Shown piece after piece: positions 23,425 to 32,285 of a DNA stretch of 64,000 nucleotides (the first letter of the stretch is position 1; each line of letters begins with the position of its first letter). The notes beneath the pieces were generated by a model, which worked only from the letters and a program-made list of their open reading frames with translations, had not been told where the DNA came from and did no database searches. The position numbers and the translations under genes were made by a program. Origin of the DNA: Amycolatopsis pretoriensis (GTDB lineage: Bacteria; Actinomycetota; Actinomycetes; Mycobacteriales; Pseudonocardiaceae). The stretch spans positions 1 through 64,000 of the forward strand of contig NZ_FNUJ01000001.1 of assembly GCF_900107925.1 (NCBI RefSeq), written 5' to 3'.

Positions 23425-24381
23425 CTAACCGACCGGCGGGAGCCCCGCGCGTGCTTCGCCGTACTCGCGCACGATGTTCGCCACGATTTCGGCCGCGGGC
23501 AGCACGGCGTCGACCAGCCCGGCCGACTGGCCCGCCTCGACCTTGCCGTCCACGACGTCGCCGTGCAGGGCCGCGTCCTTCAACGTCGACGCCTCGAACG
23601 TCTTGTGCCGCAATGATTCTTCCGCACCCGTGGACTCCAGGGCCGCCATGCGTGAGGTGAAGTCGTTGGACAGCGCGCGGATCACGCCCAGGCCGTGGCC
23701 CACCGTGCGGGTGCCGTCCACATCGGACGCGACCACCGCCTCCTTGTACGCCGGGTGCACGGAAGCCTCGGCGCTGGCCAGGAACCGCGTGCCGAACTGG
23801 GCGGCGCCGGCGCCGAGCGCCAGGGTGGCCGCCAAGCCGAAACCGTCCGCGATCCCGCCGGACGCGATCACCGGCAGCGAAACCGCCCGCGTCACGGCGC
23901 GCACCAGCACCGTCGTCGTCACCATGGCCGGCGGTGGGTGTCCACCGGCTTCGGCGCCGACGACGACCAGGCCGTCGACGCCGGCCGAAGCGGCCTTGAG
24001 GGCGTGCGGAACCCCGGCCACCACGTGCAGGCAGCGCGTCCCGGCTTCGTGGAACCGGTCGAGGTACCTCCGCGGCCCGCCCTGCGACGCGATCAGCACC
24101 GGCGGCCGGTGCCGCAGCACCAGGTCCATCACCTCGTCGACACCGGCGCGGTACAGTGGCAAGTTGACCGCCCACGGCCGCGAAGTGCCCGCCGCCACCT
24201 CCGTCAGCACGCGGTCCAAATCGGACAGTCGCATCGGTCCCGCCGCCACCACGCCGAGCCCGCCCGCGTTCGACACGGCCAGGGGCAACGCCGAACACGA
24301 GGACGCCCACGACATCCCGGCCTGCACGATCGGCAGGTCGATCCCCAGCAGCCGGGTCACCGACGTCGGGATGCGGGTCAT
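23425..24381 (-). CDS. Nitronate monooxygenase / 2-nitropropane dioxygenase-like FMN enzyme
   Basis: 318 residues, an FMN-dependent TIM barrel. It shows PIVQAGMSW at the N-terminus, VVGAEAGGHPPP (the family GxEAGGH motif) and VIASGGIADG plus GAGAAQFGTRF for phosphate binding. In catabolic operons such proteins are often misnamed and may be flavin enoyl reductases, so the actual reaction is open. ATG 24381 overlaps the ligase stop (ATGA). It is the last gene of a six-gene operon. Confidence 0.83.
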   Translation of the reverse strand: MTRIPTSVTRLLGIDLPIVQAGMSWASSCSALPLAVSNAGGLGVVAAGPMRLSDLDRVLTEVAAGTSRPWAVNLPLYRAGVDEVMDLVLRHRPPVLIASQGGPRRYLDRFHEAGTRCLHVVAGVPHALKAASAGVDGLVVVGAEAGGHPPPAMVTTTVLVRAVTRAVSLPVIASGGIADGFGLAATLALGAGAAQFGTRFLASAEASVHPAYKEAVVASDVDGTRTVGHGLGVIRALSNDFTSRMAALESTGAEESLRHKTFEASTLKDAALHGDVVDGKVEAGQSAGLVDAVLPAAEIVANIVREYGEARAGLPPVG

Positions 24382-25958
24382 GCCCGCTCCAGCAGCGAAC
24401 GCGCGTGGGACGCCAGCCGGTTCTTCTGGACCTTCGAACTCGCCGTCATCCCGATGCCCTCGAAGCCCTCGACGATCCGCAGGTGCCGAGGCACCTTGAA
24501 CCCCGCCATCCGCTCGCGCGCCCACGTCAGCAGCTCGGCTTCGGTGACCTCGGGCGAAGTCACGACGACGAACGCGAACGGCACCTCGACCAGCCGCGCG
24601 TCCGGGACGCCGACGACGGCCGCCTGCCGGACCAGCGGGTGCCGGTGCAGCGTGTCCTCGATGTCCGCCGGGGCCACGTTCTCGCCGCCGACGCGGATGA
24701 TGTCCTTGGTGCGCCCGGTGAAGTGCAGCCGTCCGCCCGCGTCCAGTAGGCCGACGTCCCCCGTGGACAGCCAGCCGTCCGCGTCGATCGTGTCGGCCGT
24801 CTTCGCCGGGTCGTCGAGGTAGCCCACCATCACGTTCCAGCCGCGCACCAGCACCGCACCCGGCTCGCCGGGGCCGCAGTCGCGGTCGCCGTCGAACGCG
24901 CGGATCCGCACCTCGACCCCCGGCTGGACGGCCATCGCCCCGGACGCGCGGATTTCCACGGGCTCCCACCACGCCGACTGCGCGACGTTCGGAGACGCCT
25001 CGGAAAGCCCATACCCCGCAACGCATTCGGCAGCGCCCAGCTCGTCGATCACCCGCCGGATCACGGTCGGCGACGCCGCCACCCACGCGCCGCGCAGCGA
25101 CAGCCGGCGCTGGGCCAGAGAGGGATGGTTGAGCAGGAGGAGCGCGATGGTGTCGTTGCCGGAGAAGTGCGTGCAACGCTCGGTTTCCAGCAGCCGCAAC
25201 GCTTCTTCGGGCTCGAACTTCGGCATCGTGACCAACGTCGTCGCGTGCTGGAGGGAGGCCAGCACCGACAGCGTGCTGCCGGCGACGTGGAAGAACGGCC
25301 GCGCCGAGTGGAACCGGTCGCCCGGTCGCAGGCCCATCCGCGCGCCGGAGAAGAACGCGTCCGCGCACATGCCGCGATGGGTGAGCAGGACACCCTTCGG
25401 CCGCGACGTCGTCCCTGAGGTGTATTGCACCAGCAGGATGTCGTCCGGTGCACCGACAGCGGGAGGCACCTCGGAAGAACCGGACAGGAACTCGTTCCAC
25501 GAAGAAGCGAACGGAGGGACATCCTCGCCGAGCACGACGACCTTTTCGAGCGAAGGGATCGACGAGACGTCGAGTTCCCGCAGCATGGCCGCGAAATCCA
25601 CGTTGAGCACCCGGGACGCGACGAACAGCGTCCGCACGCGGGCGTGGTCGAGGGTGTAGCGCACTTCGTCGGCGGTGAACCGGGTGTTGACCGGCACGGC
25701 GACCGCGCCCGCCGCCCCGATCGCCAGGAACAGCGCCACCCAGTCCGGCCCGTTGCCGAGGCAGAGGCCGACGCGGTCGCCGCGGCCGATCCCGGCGGCC
25801 GCGAGCCCGGCCCGGATCCGCGCGACGAGCGTCGCGAGCTCGCCGTAGGTGATCCGTTCGGTGGCCGTGACGACGGCTTCGACGTCCGGCGCGAGCAGGG
25901 CCGCGCGCGCCAGGACCTCGTGCGTGGTCAGCGGGCAGGCGGTGCGCAGGTCGGTCAT
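24378..25958 (-). CDS. AMP-dependent acyl-CoA synthetase
   Basis: 526 residues, ANL superfamily. The adenylate-forming P-loop reads YTSGTTSRPKG, the middle motif is AGYGLSEASPN, then STGDVG and the hinge GRTKDIIRVGGENV. The C-terminal domain ends with a SKVQKN region where the catalytic Lys belongs. It activates a carboxylic acid to its CoA thioester. The acid is unknown. Start ATG 25958 overlaps the stop of the hydratase gene (ATGA), showing tight coupling in the operon. Confidence 0.88.
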   Translation of the reverse strand: MTDLRTACPLTTHEVLARAALLAPDVEAVVTATERITYGELATLVARIRAGLAAAGIGRGDRVGLCLGNGPDWVALFLAIGAAGAVAVPVNTRFTADEVRYTLDHARVRTLFVASRVLNVDFAAMLRELDVSSIPSLEKVVVLGEDVPPFASSWNEFLSGSSEVPPAVGAPDDILLVQYTSGTTSRPKGVLLTHRGMCADAFFSGARMGLRPGDRFHSARPFFHVAGSTLSVLASLQHATTLVTMPKFEPEEALRLLETERCTHFSGNDTIALLLLNHPSLAQRRLSLRGAWVAASPTVIRRVIDELGAAECVAGYGLSEASPNVAQSAWWEPVEIRASGAMAVQPGVEVRIRAFDGDRDCGPGEPGAVLVRGWNVMVGYLDDPAKTADTIDADGWLSTGDVGLLDAGGRLHFTGRTKDIIRVGGENVAPADIEDTLHRHPLVRQAAVVGVPDARLVEVPFAFVVVTSPEVTEAELLTWARERMAGFKVPRHLRIVEGFEGIGMTASSKVQKNRLASHARSLLERA

Positions 25959-26707
25959 CGCGGTTCTCCGTTCCCGGCGGTGAAGCGGGCGACGCCGTCG
26001 CGCCAGCCGCCGTCGGCGAGGCACTGTTCGATCGCCGCCAGCTCGATCCGGATCCCGCGGTCCAGGTCGGTTTCCGAGCCGAGGTCGACCGCGCGCTTGG
26101 TGAGCGCGATGGCCAGCGGGGGCGCCTTCGCGATGCTCGCGGCCGTCTCGTCGCCGGCCTCGGACAACGCCTCGGCCGGGACGACGCGCGTGACGACGCC
26201 CAGGTTGGCGGCCTCGGCGGCGTCGAGCGCGCGGTTGGTGAACAGCAGCTCCTTGGCCCGGCGCTTGCCGATGGCGCGCTGCAGGCGCTGGGTCGCGCCG
26301 ACCGTACCCCAGTGCGGCTCCGGGAACCGGAACACGGTTCCCGAAGCGGCCAGCGCGAAGTCCGCGGCCAGCGTGATCTCACCGCCCGAGCCGACGACGG
26401 CGCCCTGCACCAGGGCGACGACCGGCACCGGGCACGCCTCGATGGCGGCGTACGCGGCGAAGGAGGCGAGACGTCGGCGTCGCACCCACGCGGCGTCCTT
26501 GCCGGTGCGCTCCTTGAGGTCGGCGCCCGCGCAGAACACCGGCCCGCGCCCGCTCAGCAGCACCACGCGGACGTCGTCGGGCAGGGACTCGAACGCCTCC
26601 CGCAGCTGGTGGCACATCGGCAGGTCGAGGGCGTTGCGGGCCTCGGGCCGGGCCAGTTCGACCCGGGCGATCCCACCTGCCACGGAGACGGACACGCGCT
26701 CGGTCAC
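25955..26707 (-). CDS. Enoyl-CoA hydratase/isomerase family protein
   Basis: 250 residues from GTG 26707, which overlaps the CoA-transferase TGA (GTGA). Crotonase-fold landmarks: FCAGADLKE for the first oxyanion-hole segment, and QGAVVGSGGEITLAADF for the second with a Glu suited to catalysis. PEPHWGTVGAT lies in the usual third motif. It would hydrate or isomerise an enoyl-CoA made from the acid activated by the neighbouring ligase or CoA-transferase. Confidence 0.88.
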   Translation of the reverse strand: MTERVSVSVAGGIARVELARPEARNALDLPMCHQLREAFESLPDDVRVVLLSGRGPVFCAGADLKERTGKDAAWVRRRRLASFAAYAAIEACPVPVVALVQGAVVGSGGEITLAADFALAASGTVFRFPEPHWGTVGATQRLQRAIGKRRAKELLFTNRALDAAEAANLGVVTRVVPAEALSEAGDETAASIAKAPPLAIALTKRAVDLGSETDLDRGIRIELAAIEQCLADGGWRDGVARFTAGNGEPR

Positions 26708-27888
26708 CGGATCACCCCTTCGGCACGCAGTTCTCCGATTTCGGCCGGAGAGATCCCCAGCTCCGCCAGGACGTCGTCGGTGTCGGCGCCGAGCAGCGGC
26801 GGCACGCCGGGCGCCGGGGCGTCCCCGGCAGTCTCGCGCAACGGCGTCCGCAATGCCGGGAACTTCCCCTCGACGGGGTGGGTGAACTGGCCGACGACCC
26901 CGCGCGCGACGGCGTGCGGGTCGGCCAGGGCCTCGCGCACCGACCGGACCGCCCCCGCCGGGACGTCGGCGGCGCGCAGCTCCTTCACGAGCGGGTCGCG
27001 GTCGTGCTGGGCGATGGCTCCGCGCAGGGCCTTCATGACGCGTGCGCGCTGCTCGACGCGGCCGGAATTGCCCCGCAACGCGGGATCCGCGGCCAGGTCG
27101 TCGAGCCCGAGGACCGTGCACAGTGGACCCCAGTGCTGGTCGCTGCCGCTGATGTGGAGCCATGCGCCGTCGCCGGCCTGGAACGCCGCCGACGGCACGC
27201 GCCCGGGGTGCTCGGTGCCGGTGCGCACCGGGTCCTCGCCGAGGGCGAAGAGCCGGGCCGCGTTGAGCGCGTGCAGGCTCAATTGGACGTCCATCATGGA
27301 CACGTCGAGGTGCCGGCCCCGCCCCGAAGCCGCGCGCCCGGCCAGTCCGGACAGCACCGCGATGACCACCCAGAGCCCGGACGTCATGTCCGCCACGGGA
27401 ATCCCGGTCTTGGCCGGCGGCCCGTCCGGCTCGCCGGTCATCGCCATCACGCCGGACAGCGCCTGGAAGACCGTGTCGTAGCCCTTGCGGTCGCGGTCCG
27501 GGCCGGTCTGGCCGAACCCGGTCGCGGACACGTACACCAGGTCCGGCCGCGCCAGGTCCGCGTAGCCGAGGCCCAGGCGGTCCATCGCGCCGGGCAGGAA
27601 GTTCTCGACGACGACGTCCGCACGGGACGCCAACCGTCGCGCCACCTCTTGGCCGCGCGGATCCTTGAGGTCCAGGGTCACCGACTTCTTGCCGCGGTTG
27701 AAGGCGAAGAAGTACGCGCTTTCGCCGTGTGGCAGGCGGGGTTCGAAGCCGCGGGTCTCGTCGCCGGAGCCGGGCCGTTCGACCTTGACGACGGTGGCGC
27801 CCAGCTCGGCCAGCACCTGCGTGGCCAGGGGAGCGGCCAGCACGCGGGAGAAGTCGAGCACGGTGATTCCGGTGAGCGGGCCGGTCAT
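26704..27888 (-). CDS. CaiB/BaiF family CoA-transferase
   Basis: 394 residues, class III CoA-transferase. The N-terminal GITVLDFSRVLAAP and GATVVKVERPG form the CoA-binding Rossmann part. The nucleophilic Asp is expected in TGIPVADMTSGL. The C-terminal part carries VPAGAVRSVREAL. It moves CoA between carboxylates, an alternative activation route to the AMP ligase in the same operon. It starts at ATG 27888, overlapping the next hydratase stop by 4 nt. Confidence 0.9.
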   Translation of the reverse strand: MTGPLTGITVLDFSRVLAAPLATQVLAELGATVVKVERPGSGDETRGFEPRLPHGESAYFFAFNRGKKSVTLDLKDPRGQEVARRLASRADVVVENFLPGAMDRLGLGYADLARPDLVYVSATGFGQTGPDRDRKGYDTVFQALSGVMAMTGEPDGPPAKTGIPVADMTSGLWVVIAVLSGLAGRAASGRGRHLDVSMMDVQLSLHALNAARLFALGEDPVRTGTEHPGRVPSAAFQAGDGAWLHISGSDQHWGPLCTVLGLDDLAADPALRGNSGRVEQRARVMKALRGAIAQHDRDPLVKELRAADVPAGAVRSVREALADPHAVARGVVGQFTHPVEGKFPALRTPLRETAGDAPAPGVPPLLGADTDDVLAELGISPAEIGELRAEGVIR

Positions 27889-28604
27889 GCGCGGAACCCC
27901 CGCATCAGCGCGTTGACGTCCTGGCCGGCGCGCATCGCGGCGTCGGTCGGCAGGTCGGCAACGCGGTAGAGGAGGTCCTTCGCGGCGGCGATCGCGCGCG
28001 GCTCGACCTTGGCCCACCGCTCGGCGATCTCCAGGGCCGCGGGAAGGGTGTCGGCAGGCGCGACGACCCGGTTGACCAGGCCGTGTTCGAAGGCTTCGGC
28101 GGCGGTGAGCAGGCGTCCGGTGCTGACCAGCTCGAACGCCAGCTTGCGGCCGAGGTGCTGGACGAGCCCGGTCATCACCAGCGCGGGCACGATCGAGTGC
28201 TTCAGCTCGGGGTAGCCGAACTTGAGGTCCGTCCCGGCGACGACCATGTCCGCCCCGATCGCCAGGCCCGCGCCGCCGCCCACCGCCGCGCCGCGCACGG
28301 CGCTGACCACGGGGATCCGCAGCTGTCGCGCCTGGACCTGCAGTTTCGCGGTCAGCGCGGCCCGCTCGAGGACGGCGTCGGCGCGGCCGGGCGTCAGGTC
28401 GGCGAACTCACCGAGGTCCGCTCCCGCGCAGAAGCCGCGGCCGGCGCCGGTGAGCACCAGCGCGCGGACGTCGCGGTCGGCGTCGGCCGCGGTGAGCGCC
28501 TCGCTGAGCGCCCGGGTCAGTGCGGTGTCGAGGGCGTTGAGCTTGTCGGGCCGGTTCAGCGTCAGGACGCGGACGGGGCCGTGGTCCTCGGCGATGACGG
28601 TCAC
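27885..28604 (-). CDS. Second enoyl-CoA hydratase/isomerase of the operon
   Basis: 239 residues from GTG 28604 (overlapping the lyase TGA). Crotonase signatures: NRPDKLNALD, GAGRGFCAGADLGE and RGAAVGGGAGLAIGADM. The usual Glu of the second motif is replaced by Gly/Leu (GGGAGLA), so classical hydratase chemistry may be altered and isomerase or lyase activity is possible. It diverges clearly from the other hydratase in this operon, suggesting a different step. Confidence 0.85.
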   Translation of the reverse strand: MTVIAEDHGPVRVLTLNRPDKLNALDTALTRALSEALTAADADRDVRALVLTGAGRGFCAGADLGEFADLTPGRADAVLERAALTAKLQVQARQLRIPVVSAVRGAAVGGGAGLAIGADMVVAGTDLKFGYPELKHSIVPALVMTGLVQHLGRKLAFELVSTGRLLTAAEAFEHGLVNRVVAPADTLPAALEIAERWAKVEPRAIAAAKDLLYRVADLPTDAAMRAGQDVNALMRGFRA

Positions 28605-29530
28605 GGGGTCTCCTGGTTCGGGGTCGGGGTGAAACCGGCGCGGGCCACCATGCTGTGCAGCGGACGGCCGAGCGCGTCCTCGCAGGCCGCCGAGGCCTTG
28701 GCGAGCAGGTCGAGGTCGAGGCCGGTCTCGACGCCCATCGCGGTGAACAGGCTGACCAGGTCCTCGGTGCAGACGTTGCCGGTCAGCCCGGCGCCGTACC
28801 GGATCGCGCTCGGGTGACCCCCGACGCCGCCCATCGCGGTGTCGAAGTTGCGGCAGCCGGCGTCGAGGGCGGCGACGGCGTTGGCGACGCCGGTGCCGCG
28901 GGTGTTGTGGAAGTGCGCGACCACGGGCACCTGGGCGTCCAGCCGCTTGAAGAGCGCTTCGACCGAGGGCGGAGTCGCGACGCCGGTCGTGTCGCCCAGG
29001 GTGACGAGGCCGGCGCCGAGGTCGGCGAACCGCGCGACGTCCTCGGCGACGCGAGCGGGGTCGACCGCGCCCTCGAACGGGCAGCCGAACGCCACCGAGA
29101 CGACCCCGACCAGCTTGAACCGGCCGCCGGCCAGCCGGACCATCTCCTCGACCCGCTCCCACTGCCCGGCTCTCGACGTCCGCAGGTTGCGTTCGGTGTG
29201 GGACTCGCTGGCCGAGACCAGCAGGCTCAGCTCGTCGGCGCCGTGGCCGGCGTCGAGGTCGGCCAGCGCCCGGTGCACGGCACGCGGGTTGGGGCAGGTC
29301 GCCTTGAGCCTGACGCCGGGACGACGGCTGACCTTCGCCAGGACCTCGGACGCGTCCGAGAAACCGGGAACGCGCTCCGGGTGGCTGTAGCTGGTCGCCT
29401 CGATCCGCCGGAACCCCGCGTCCGCGAAGGCGTCCAGCAGCGCGACCTTCGTCGCGGTCGGCACGAACTCCGGTTCGTGCTGCAGCCCGTCGCGGGCGAA
29501 GCACTCGCAGATCGTGACGGCGTCGGGCAT
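28601..29530 (-). CDS. HMG-CoA lyase-like aldolase (HMGL family) lacking the loop cysteine
   Basis: 309 residues, TIM-barrel HMGL-like lyase. RDGLQHE (13-19) supplies the substrate Arg/Asp and the metal-binding HxH is at His206/His208 in AHFHNTRG. The G-rich loop reads GGVGGHPSA, with His239 where HMG-CoA lyases have the catalytic Cys (GGCPYA). The enzyme should still cleave a C-C bond in a 3-hydroxyacyl-CoA or related aldol, but it may not be a true HMG-CoA lyase. It is the first gene of the catabolic operon, with AGGAGG in front of ATG 29530. Confidence 0.82.
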   Translation of the reverse strand: MPDAVTICECFARDGLQHEPEFVPTATKVALLDAFADAGFRRIEATSYSHPERVPGFSDASEVLAKVSRRPGVRLKATCPNPRAVHRALADLDAGHGADELSLLVSASESHTERNLRTSRAGQWERVEEMVRLAGGRFKLVGVVSVAFGCPFEGAVDPARVAEDVARFADLGAGLVTLGDTTGVATPPSVEALFKRLDAQVPVVAHFHNTRGTGVANAVAALDAGCRNFDTAMGGVGGHPSAIRYGAGLTGNVCTEDLVSLFTAMGVETGLDLDLLAKASAACEDALGRPLHSMVARAGFTPTPNQETP

Positions 29531-29571
29531 CGGGCCACCTCCTGTTCGGTGGCTCCAGAACTACGCGGCTG

Positions 29572-29588
29572 TGTTGATAAAGTCAACA
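29572..29588. promoter_or_regulatory. Candidate MarR site before the catabolic operon
   Basis: TGTTGA-TAAAG-TCAACA, an inverted repeat 42 nt upstream of the lyase start, overlaps the last codon and stop of the MarR gene. It shares the TGTTG...CAACA ends with the larger operator at 30096. Confidence 0.5.
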
Positions 29589-30083
29589 GTCGTCGGTGAC
29601 GGGGTGGGCGCGCTCACGTTCCTCGACGGCCAGCGCCAGGTCGGCGAGCTTGTCCAGCGCCCCGCTCAGCGTCGCCGCCTCGGCCGGGGTCAACGCGGCC
29701 AGGAACTCGGCGTCGCGCTCGTTCGCCGCGGCGATCAGCCCCCGGTAGACGCGGGTGCCCTCGGGGGTCAGGGCGAGCTGCGACGTGCGGCCCGAGCCGG
29801 CCGTCCGGTCGACCAGCCCGCGTTCGGTCAGTCGGGTAACCACCCGGCTCATCTGCGCTTTGTCCAGGCCCGCACGGCGGGCGAGCCGGTTGAGAGTCAA
29901 GGTGGGGTCGGCGGCGATGAGCGAGATCGCCCGCCATTCGCCGAGGCTGACGTCGAACTCCCGCCGGTAGCGCAGCGCGGCGCTGCGCGACATCGCCGAC
30001 GACGTGCGGGAGAGCCGGTAGGAGAGGAGTCCGGAGATGGGCACCAGGTCCCGGCCGTCCGCGCGTTCCGCCATGCCGGTCAT
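29583..30083 (-). CDS. MarR-family transcriptional regulator
   Basis: 166 residues (163 if ATG 30074 is used). Winged helix-turn-helix at about 45-110: LGEWRAISLIAADPTLTLNR ... LDKAQMSRVVTRLTERGLV ... TSQLALTPEG. It sits between the catabolic operon and the MFS gene, next to two matching palindromes, so it probably represses both until a pathway acid or CoA ester binds. Neither start has a good ribosome site. A TACGAT hexamer just before ATG 30074 would fit leaderless initiation there (inference). Confidence 0.9.
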   Translation of the reverse strand: MTGMAERADGRDLVPISGLLSYRLSRTSSAMSRSAALRYRREFDVSLGEWRAISLIAADPTLTLNRLARRAGLDKAQMSRVVTRLTERGLVDRTAGSGRTSQLALTPEGTRVYRGLIAAANERDAEFLAALTPAEAATLSGALDKLADLALAVEERERAHPVTDDC

Positions 30084-30095
30084 CGTAGCCGCTGT

Positions 30096-30128
30096 GCATC
30101 AGGTGTTGACAAACACAACACCTGATGC
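30096..30128. promoter_or_regulatory. MarR operator between regulator and MFS genes
   Basis: GCATCAGGTGTTG (30096-30108) and CAACACCTGATGC (30116-30128) form a perfect 13+13 bp inverted repeat with a 7-nt spacer. A TTGACA hexamer (30106-30111) lies inside it, so binding would occlude a promoter. Confidence 0.8.
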
Positions 30129-30174
30129 CAACACTTCAGCCGCACGCCCCGCCTGACGAAGGAGTCGAGTAGCC

Positions 30175-31503
30175 GTGGCCGAACACCCCGCCGTCACCGG
30201 ACGGCCTCCCGCGGTCGCCGGCCGCGCGTCCACCTACCGGACCATCGCGCTGCGGGTCATGCCGCTGCTGGTGGTCTGCTACGTCGTCAGCTTCATCGAC
30301 CGGACGAACATCGGCATCGCGCAGCAGGGCCTCAAGCGCGACCTCGGCTTCGGCTCGGCGGTCTACGGGCTCGGCGTCACGCTGTTCTTCGTCGGGTTCA
30401 TCCTGTTCGAGGTCCCCAGCAACGCCCTGCTGGCTCGGATCGGCGCCCGGAAGACGCTCGTCCGGATCATGGCGACCTGGGGTGTCGTCACGATCGCGAC
30501 CCTGTTCGTGCAGGACGAGATCACGTTCTACGTCGCGCGGTTCCTGCTCGGCGTGGCCGAAGCGGGGTTCTTCCCGGGCGCGCTGTACCTGCTGTCCCGG
30601 TGGTTCCCGTCCGCGCGCCGGACGCGGATGACGGCGGTGTTCTTCATCGGTGTCCCGGTGTCGGGTGTGCTCGGCTCGCTCGTGTCGGGCTGGATCATGC
30701 ACGCGCTCGGCGGCGTCGCGGGCCTGGCGGACTGGCAGTGGCTGTTCCTCATCGAGGGGATCCCGCCGATCCTGCTGGCGGTGTTGGTGGCGTTCTTCCT
30801 GGTCGACGAGCCGGAGCAGGCGAAGTGGCTGACGCCGGCGCAGAAGGCGTTGGTCCGGGCCGACCTGGAGGCCGAGCGGTCGTCGAAGCCGGCCGGACAG
30901 CACGGCGGCATGCTCTCGGCGTTGCGCGATCCGAAGGTCTGGATCCTCGGGTTGTGCGCGTGCGGCGCCTACACGCTGGCCAACGCCGTGTCGTACTGGA
31001 CGCCGCGGATCATCGCCGAGGCCGGCGTCGGCGACGTGCTGAACCTGGGGTTCTTCTCGGCGATTCCGCCGTTGCTCGGCATCGTCGTGATGCTGCTGGT
31101 CGGCCGCCATTCGGACCGCACATTGGAACGCCGCTGGCACGCGGCGATCAGCTGGCTGGTGGCGGCGGCGGCGATGCTGGCACTGGCGTTCTCGGGCGGC
31201 AGCGTCCTGGTGGTGGTCGTCCTCCTGGCGGTGATGGCGGCGGCGCACTATTCGGGCCTGACGGTGTTCTATTCGATCCCGTCGATCTACCTGAGCGAAA
31301 GCGCGGCGGCGACGGGCATCGCGGTGGTGACGTCGATGGGCTCGTTCGCGGCGGCGGCTTCACCGTCGTTGCTGGGGTTCATCCAGTCGGCGACCGGCAG
31401 CCTGTCGCTGGGGCTGGTGATCAGCTCGGGGATCGTGCTGCTCGCCGTGGTGGTGCTGCTCGTCGGGGTGAAAGCGAAGGACCTCAAGGAAAAGCACGAC
31501 TAG
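30175..31503 (+). CDS. MFS transporter, anion:cation symporter-like
   Basis: 442 residues with twelve predicted membrane segments. The N-terminal signature YVVSFIDRTNIGIAQQGLKRDL is given here as VSFIDRTNIGIAQ; with the cytoplasmic LLARIGARKTLV and SRWFPSARR loops it is typical of the ACS family, which imports organic anions such as tartrate, phthalate or hydroxyphenylacetate. It probably imports the acid degraded by the divergent CoA operon. GTG 30175 has AAGGAG upstream. The C-terminus overlaps that of the convergent XRE gene by 4 bp. Confidence 0.88.
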   Translation: MAEHPAVTGRPPAVAGRASTYRTIALRVMPLLVVCYVVSFIDRTNIGIAQQGLKRDLGFGSAVYGLGVTLFFVGFILFEVPSNALLARIGARKTLVRIMATWGVVTIATLFVQDEITFYVARFLLGVAEAGFFPGALYLLSRWFPSARRTRMTAVFFIGVPVSGVLGSLVSGWIMHALGGVAGLADWQWLFLIEGIPPILLAVLVAFFLVDEPEQAKWLTPAQKALVRADLEAERSSKPAGQHGGMLSALRDPKVWILGLCACGAYTLANAVSYWTPRIIAEAGVGDVLNLGFFSAIPPLLGIVVMLLVGRHSDRTLERRWHAAISWLVAAAAMLALAFSGGSVLVVVVLLAVMAAAHYSGLTVFYSIPSIYLSESAAATGIAVVTSMGSFAAAASPSLLGFIQSATGSLSLGLVISSGIVLLAVVVLLVGVKAKDLKEKHD

Positions 31504-32285
31504 GCGCGGGATTCGAGCCACAGGCACTCGAACTGCCCGACGCAACAGCGCACGAAGTCGGGCTGATCCGCCCGGAAGGCGACGAGCTGCTGGGCGGAGC
31601 CGGCCGTGAAGGCGAGGAGGGCCACGGAGTCGTCGAAGATGGCCATGTTCACGGCGTCGGTGGCGAACGGCCAGTCCACCACGCGGATTTCGTGATGCAA
31701 GTGGCCGGCCGTTTCGCGGCGGAACTGCTCGGCCCAGTCCCGCATCTCGACATTGGGCGTACAGATGAGGCGCCTGACCGATCGGGGGCCAGGCCGGTCC
31801 GACCACGCCAGAACACCCTCGAAGTAGGCCGACGCGGCCCGGCTGGTCTCCTCGTCCGTGAACCCGAGGAAGTACGCCGGCGGTCGGCGCCGGAGGAAGG
31901 TCGTCATGATCCGGTGCCGGGCGCGGTCCACCTCCTCGAGCATGGTCCGGTAGAACTCGCCGCCGGACAGCGGGCGCAGGGCGGAAAGGCCCGGCGAGGC
32001 ATCCGGAAGGGTCGTGTCGGAGTCGATCTCCCGGCTCGTCTGCAGCCAGCGTCGTTTCCACCGGGCCAGGTCGCCGTCGCAGGCGAGAACGAGCGCCTCG
32101 GTCTGCTCCCACGAAGGAAACCGATGGCCGTTGAGAATGGCCGAAACCGTGGCGTGACTGGCGTGCAGCGAAGTGGCCAGCTGCCGTTGTTTCGGGCGCC
32201 CCGCCTGCCGGTGGAGATCGCGGAGTGCGAGGGCGAACCGCTCGACGGGCAGATCCGGGTCCAGGCGACGTGGCTGTGCCGGCAT
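31500..32285 (-). CDS. XRE-type helix-turn-helix regulator with large C-terminal domain
   Basis: 261 residues. The helix-turn-helix is at about 20-60 (KQRQLATSLHASHATVSAIL NGHRFPSW, split by one residue), followed by a roughly 190-residue domain with HRIMTTFLRRRPPAYF, IRVVDWPFATD and MAIFDDSVALLAF. The latter resembles a stand-alone sensor or phospholipase-D-like fold seen in actinobacterial XRE proteins, but I cannot name it. ATG 32285 has GGAGGCC upstream. Codons upstream of it are not protein-like. Its targets are unknown. Confidence 0.75.
   Translation of the reverse strand: MPAQPRRLDPDLPVERFALALRDLHRQAGRPKQRQLATSLHASHATVSAILNGHRFPSWEQTEALVLACDGDLARWKRRWLQTSREIDSDTTLPDASPGLSALRPLSGGEFYRTMLEEVDRARHRIMTTFLRRRPPAYFLGFTDEETSRAASAYFEGVLAWSDRPGPRSVRRLICTPNVEMRDWAEQFRRETAGHLHHEIRVVDWPFATDAVNMAIFDDSVALLAFTAGSAQQLVAFRADQPDFVRCCVGQFECLWLESRA

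Noticed and set aside
23425..26382. A single 985-residue ligase/monooxygenase fusion
   Set aside because: The upstream half is an out-of-frame reading of the ligase; the genuine monooxygenase starts at ATG 24381 with an ATGA overlap.
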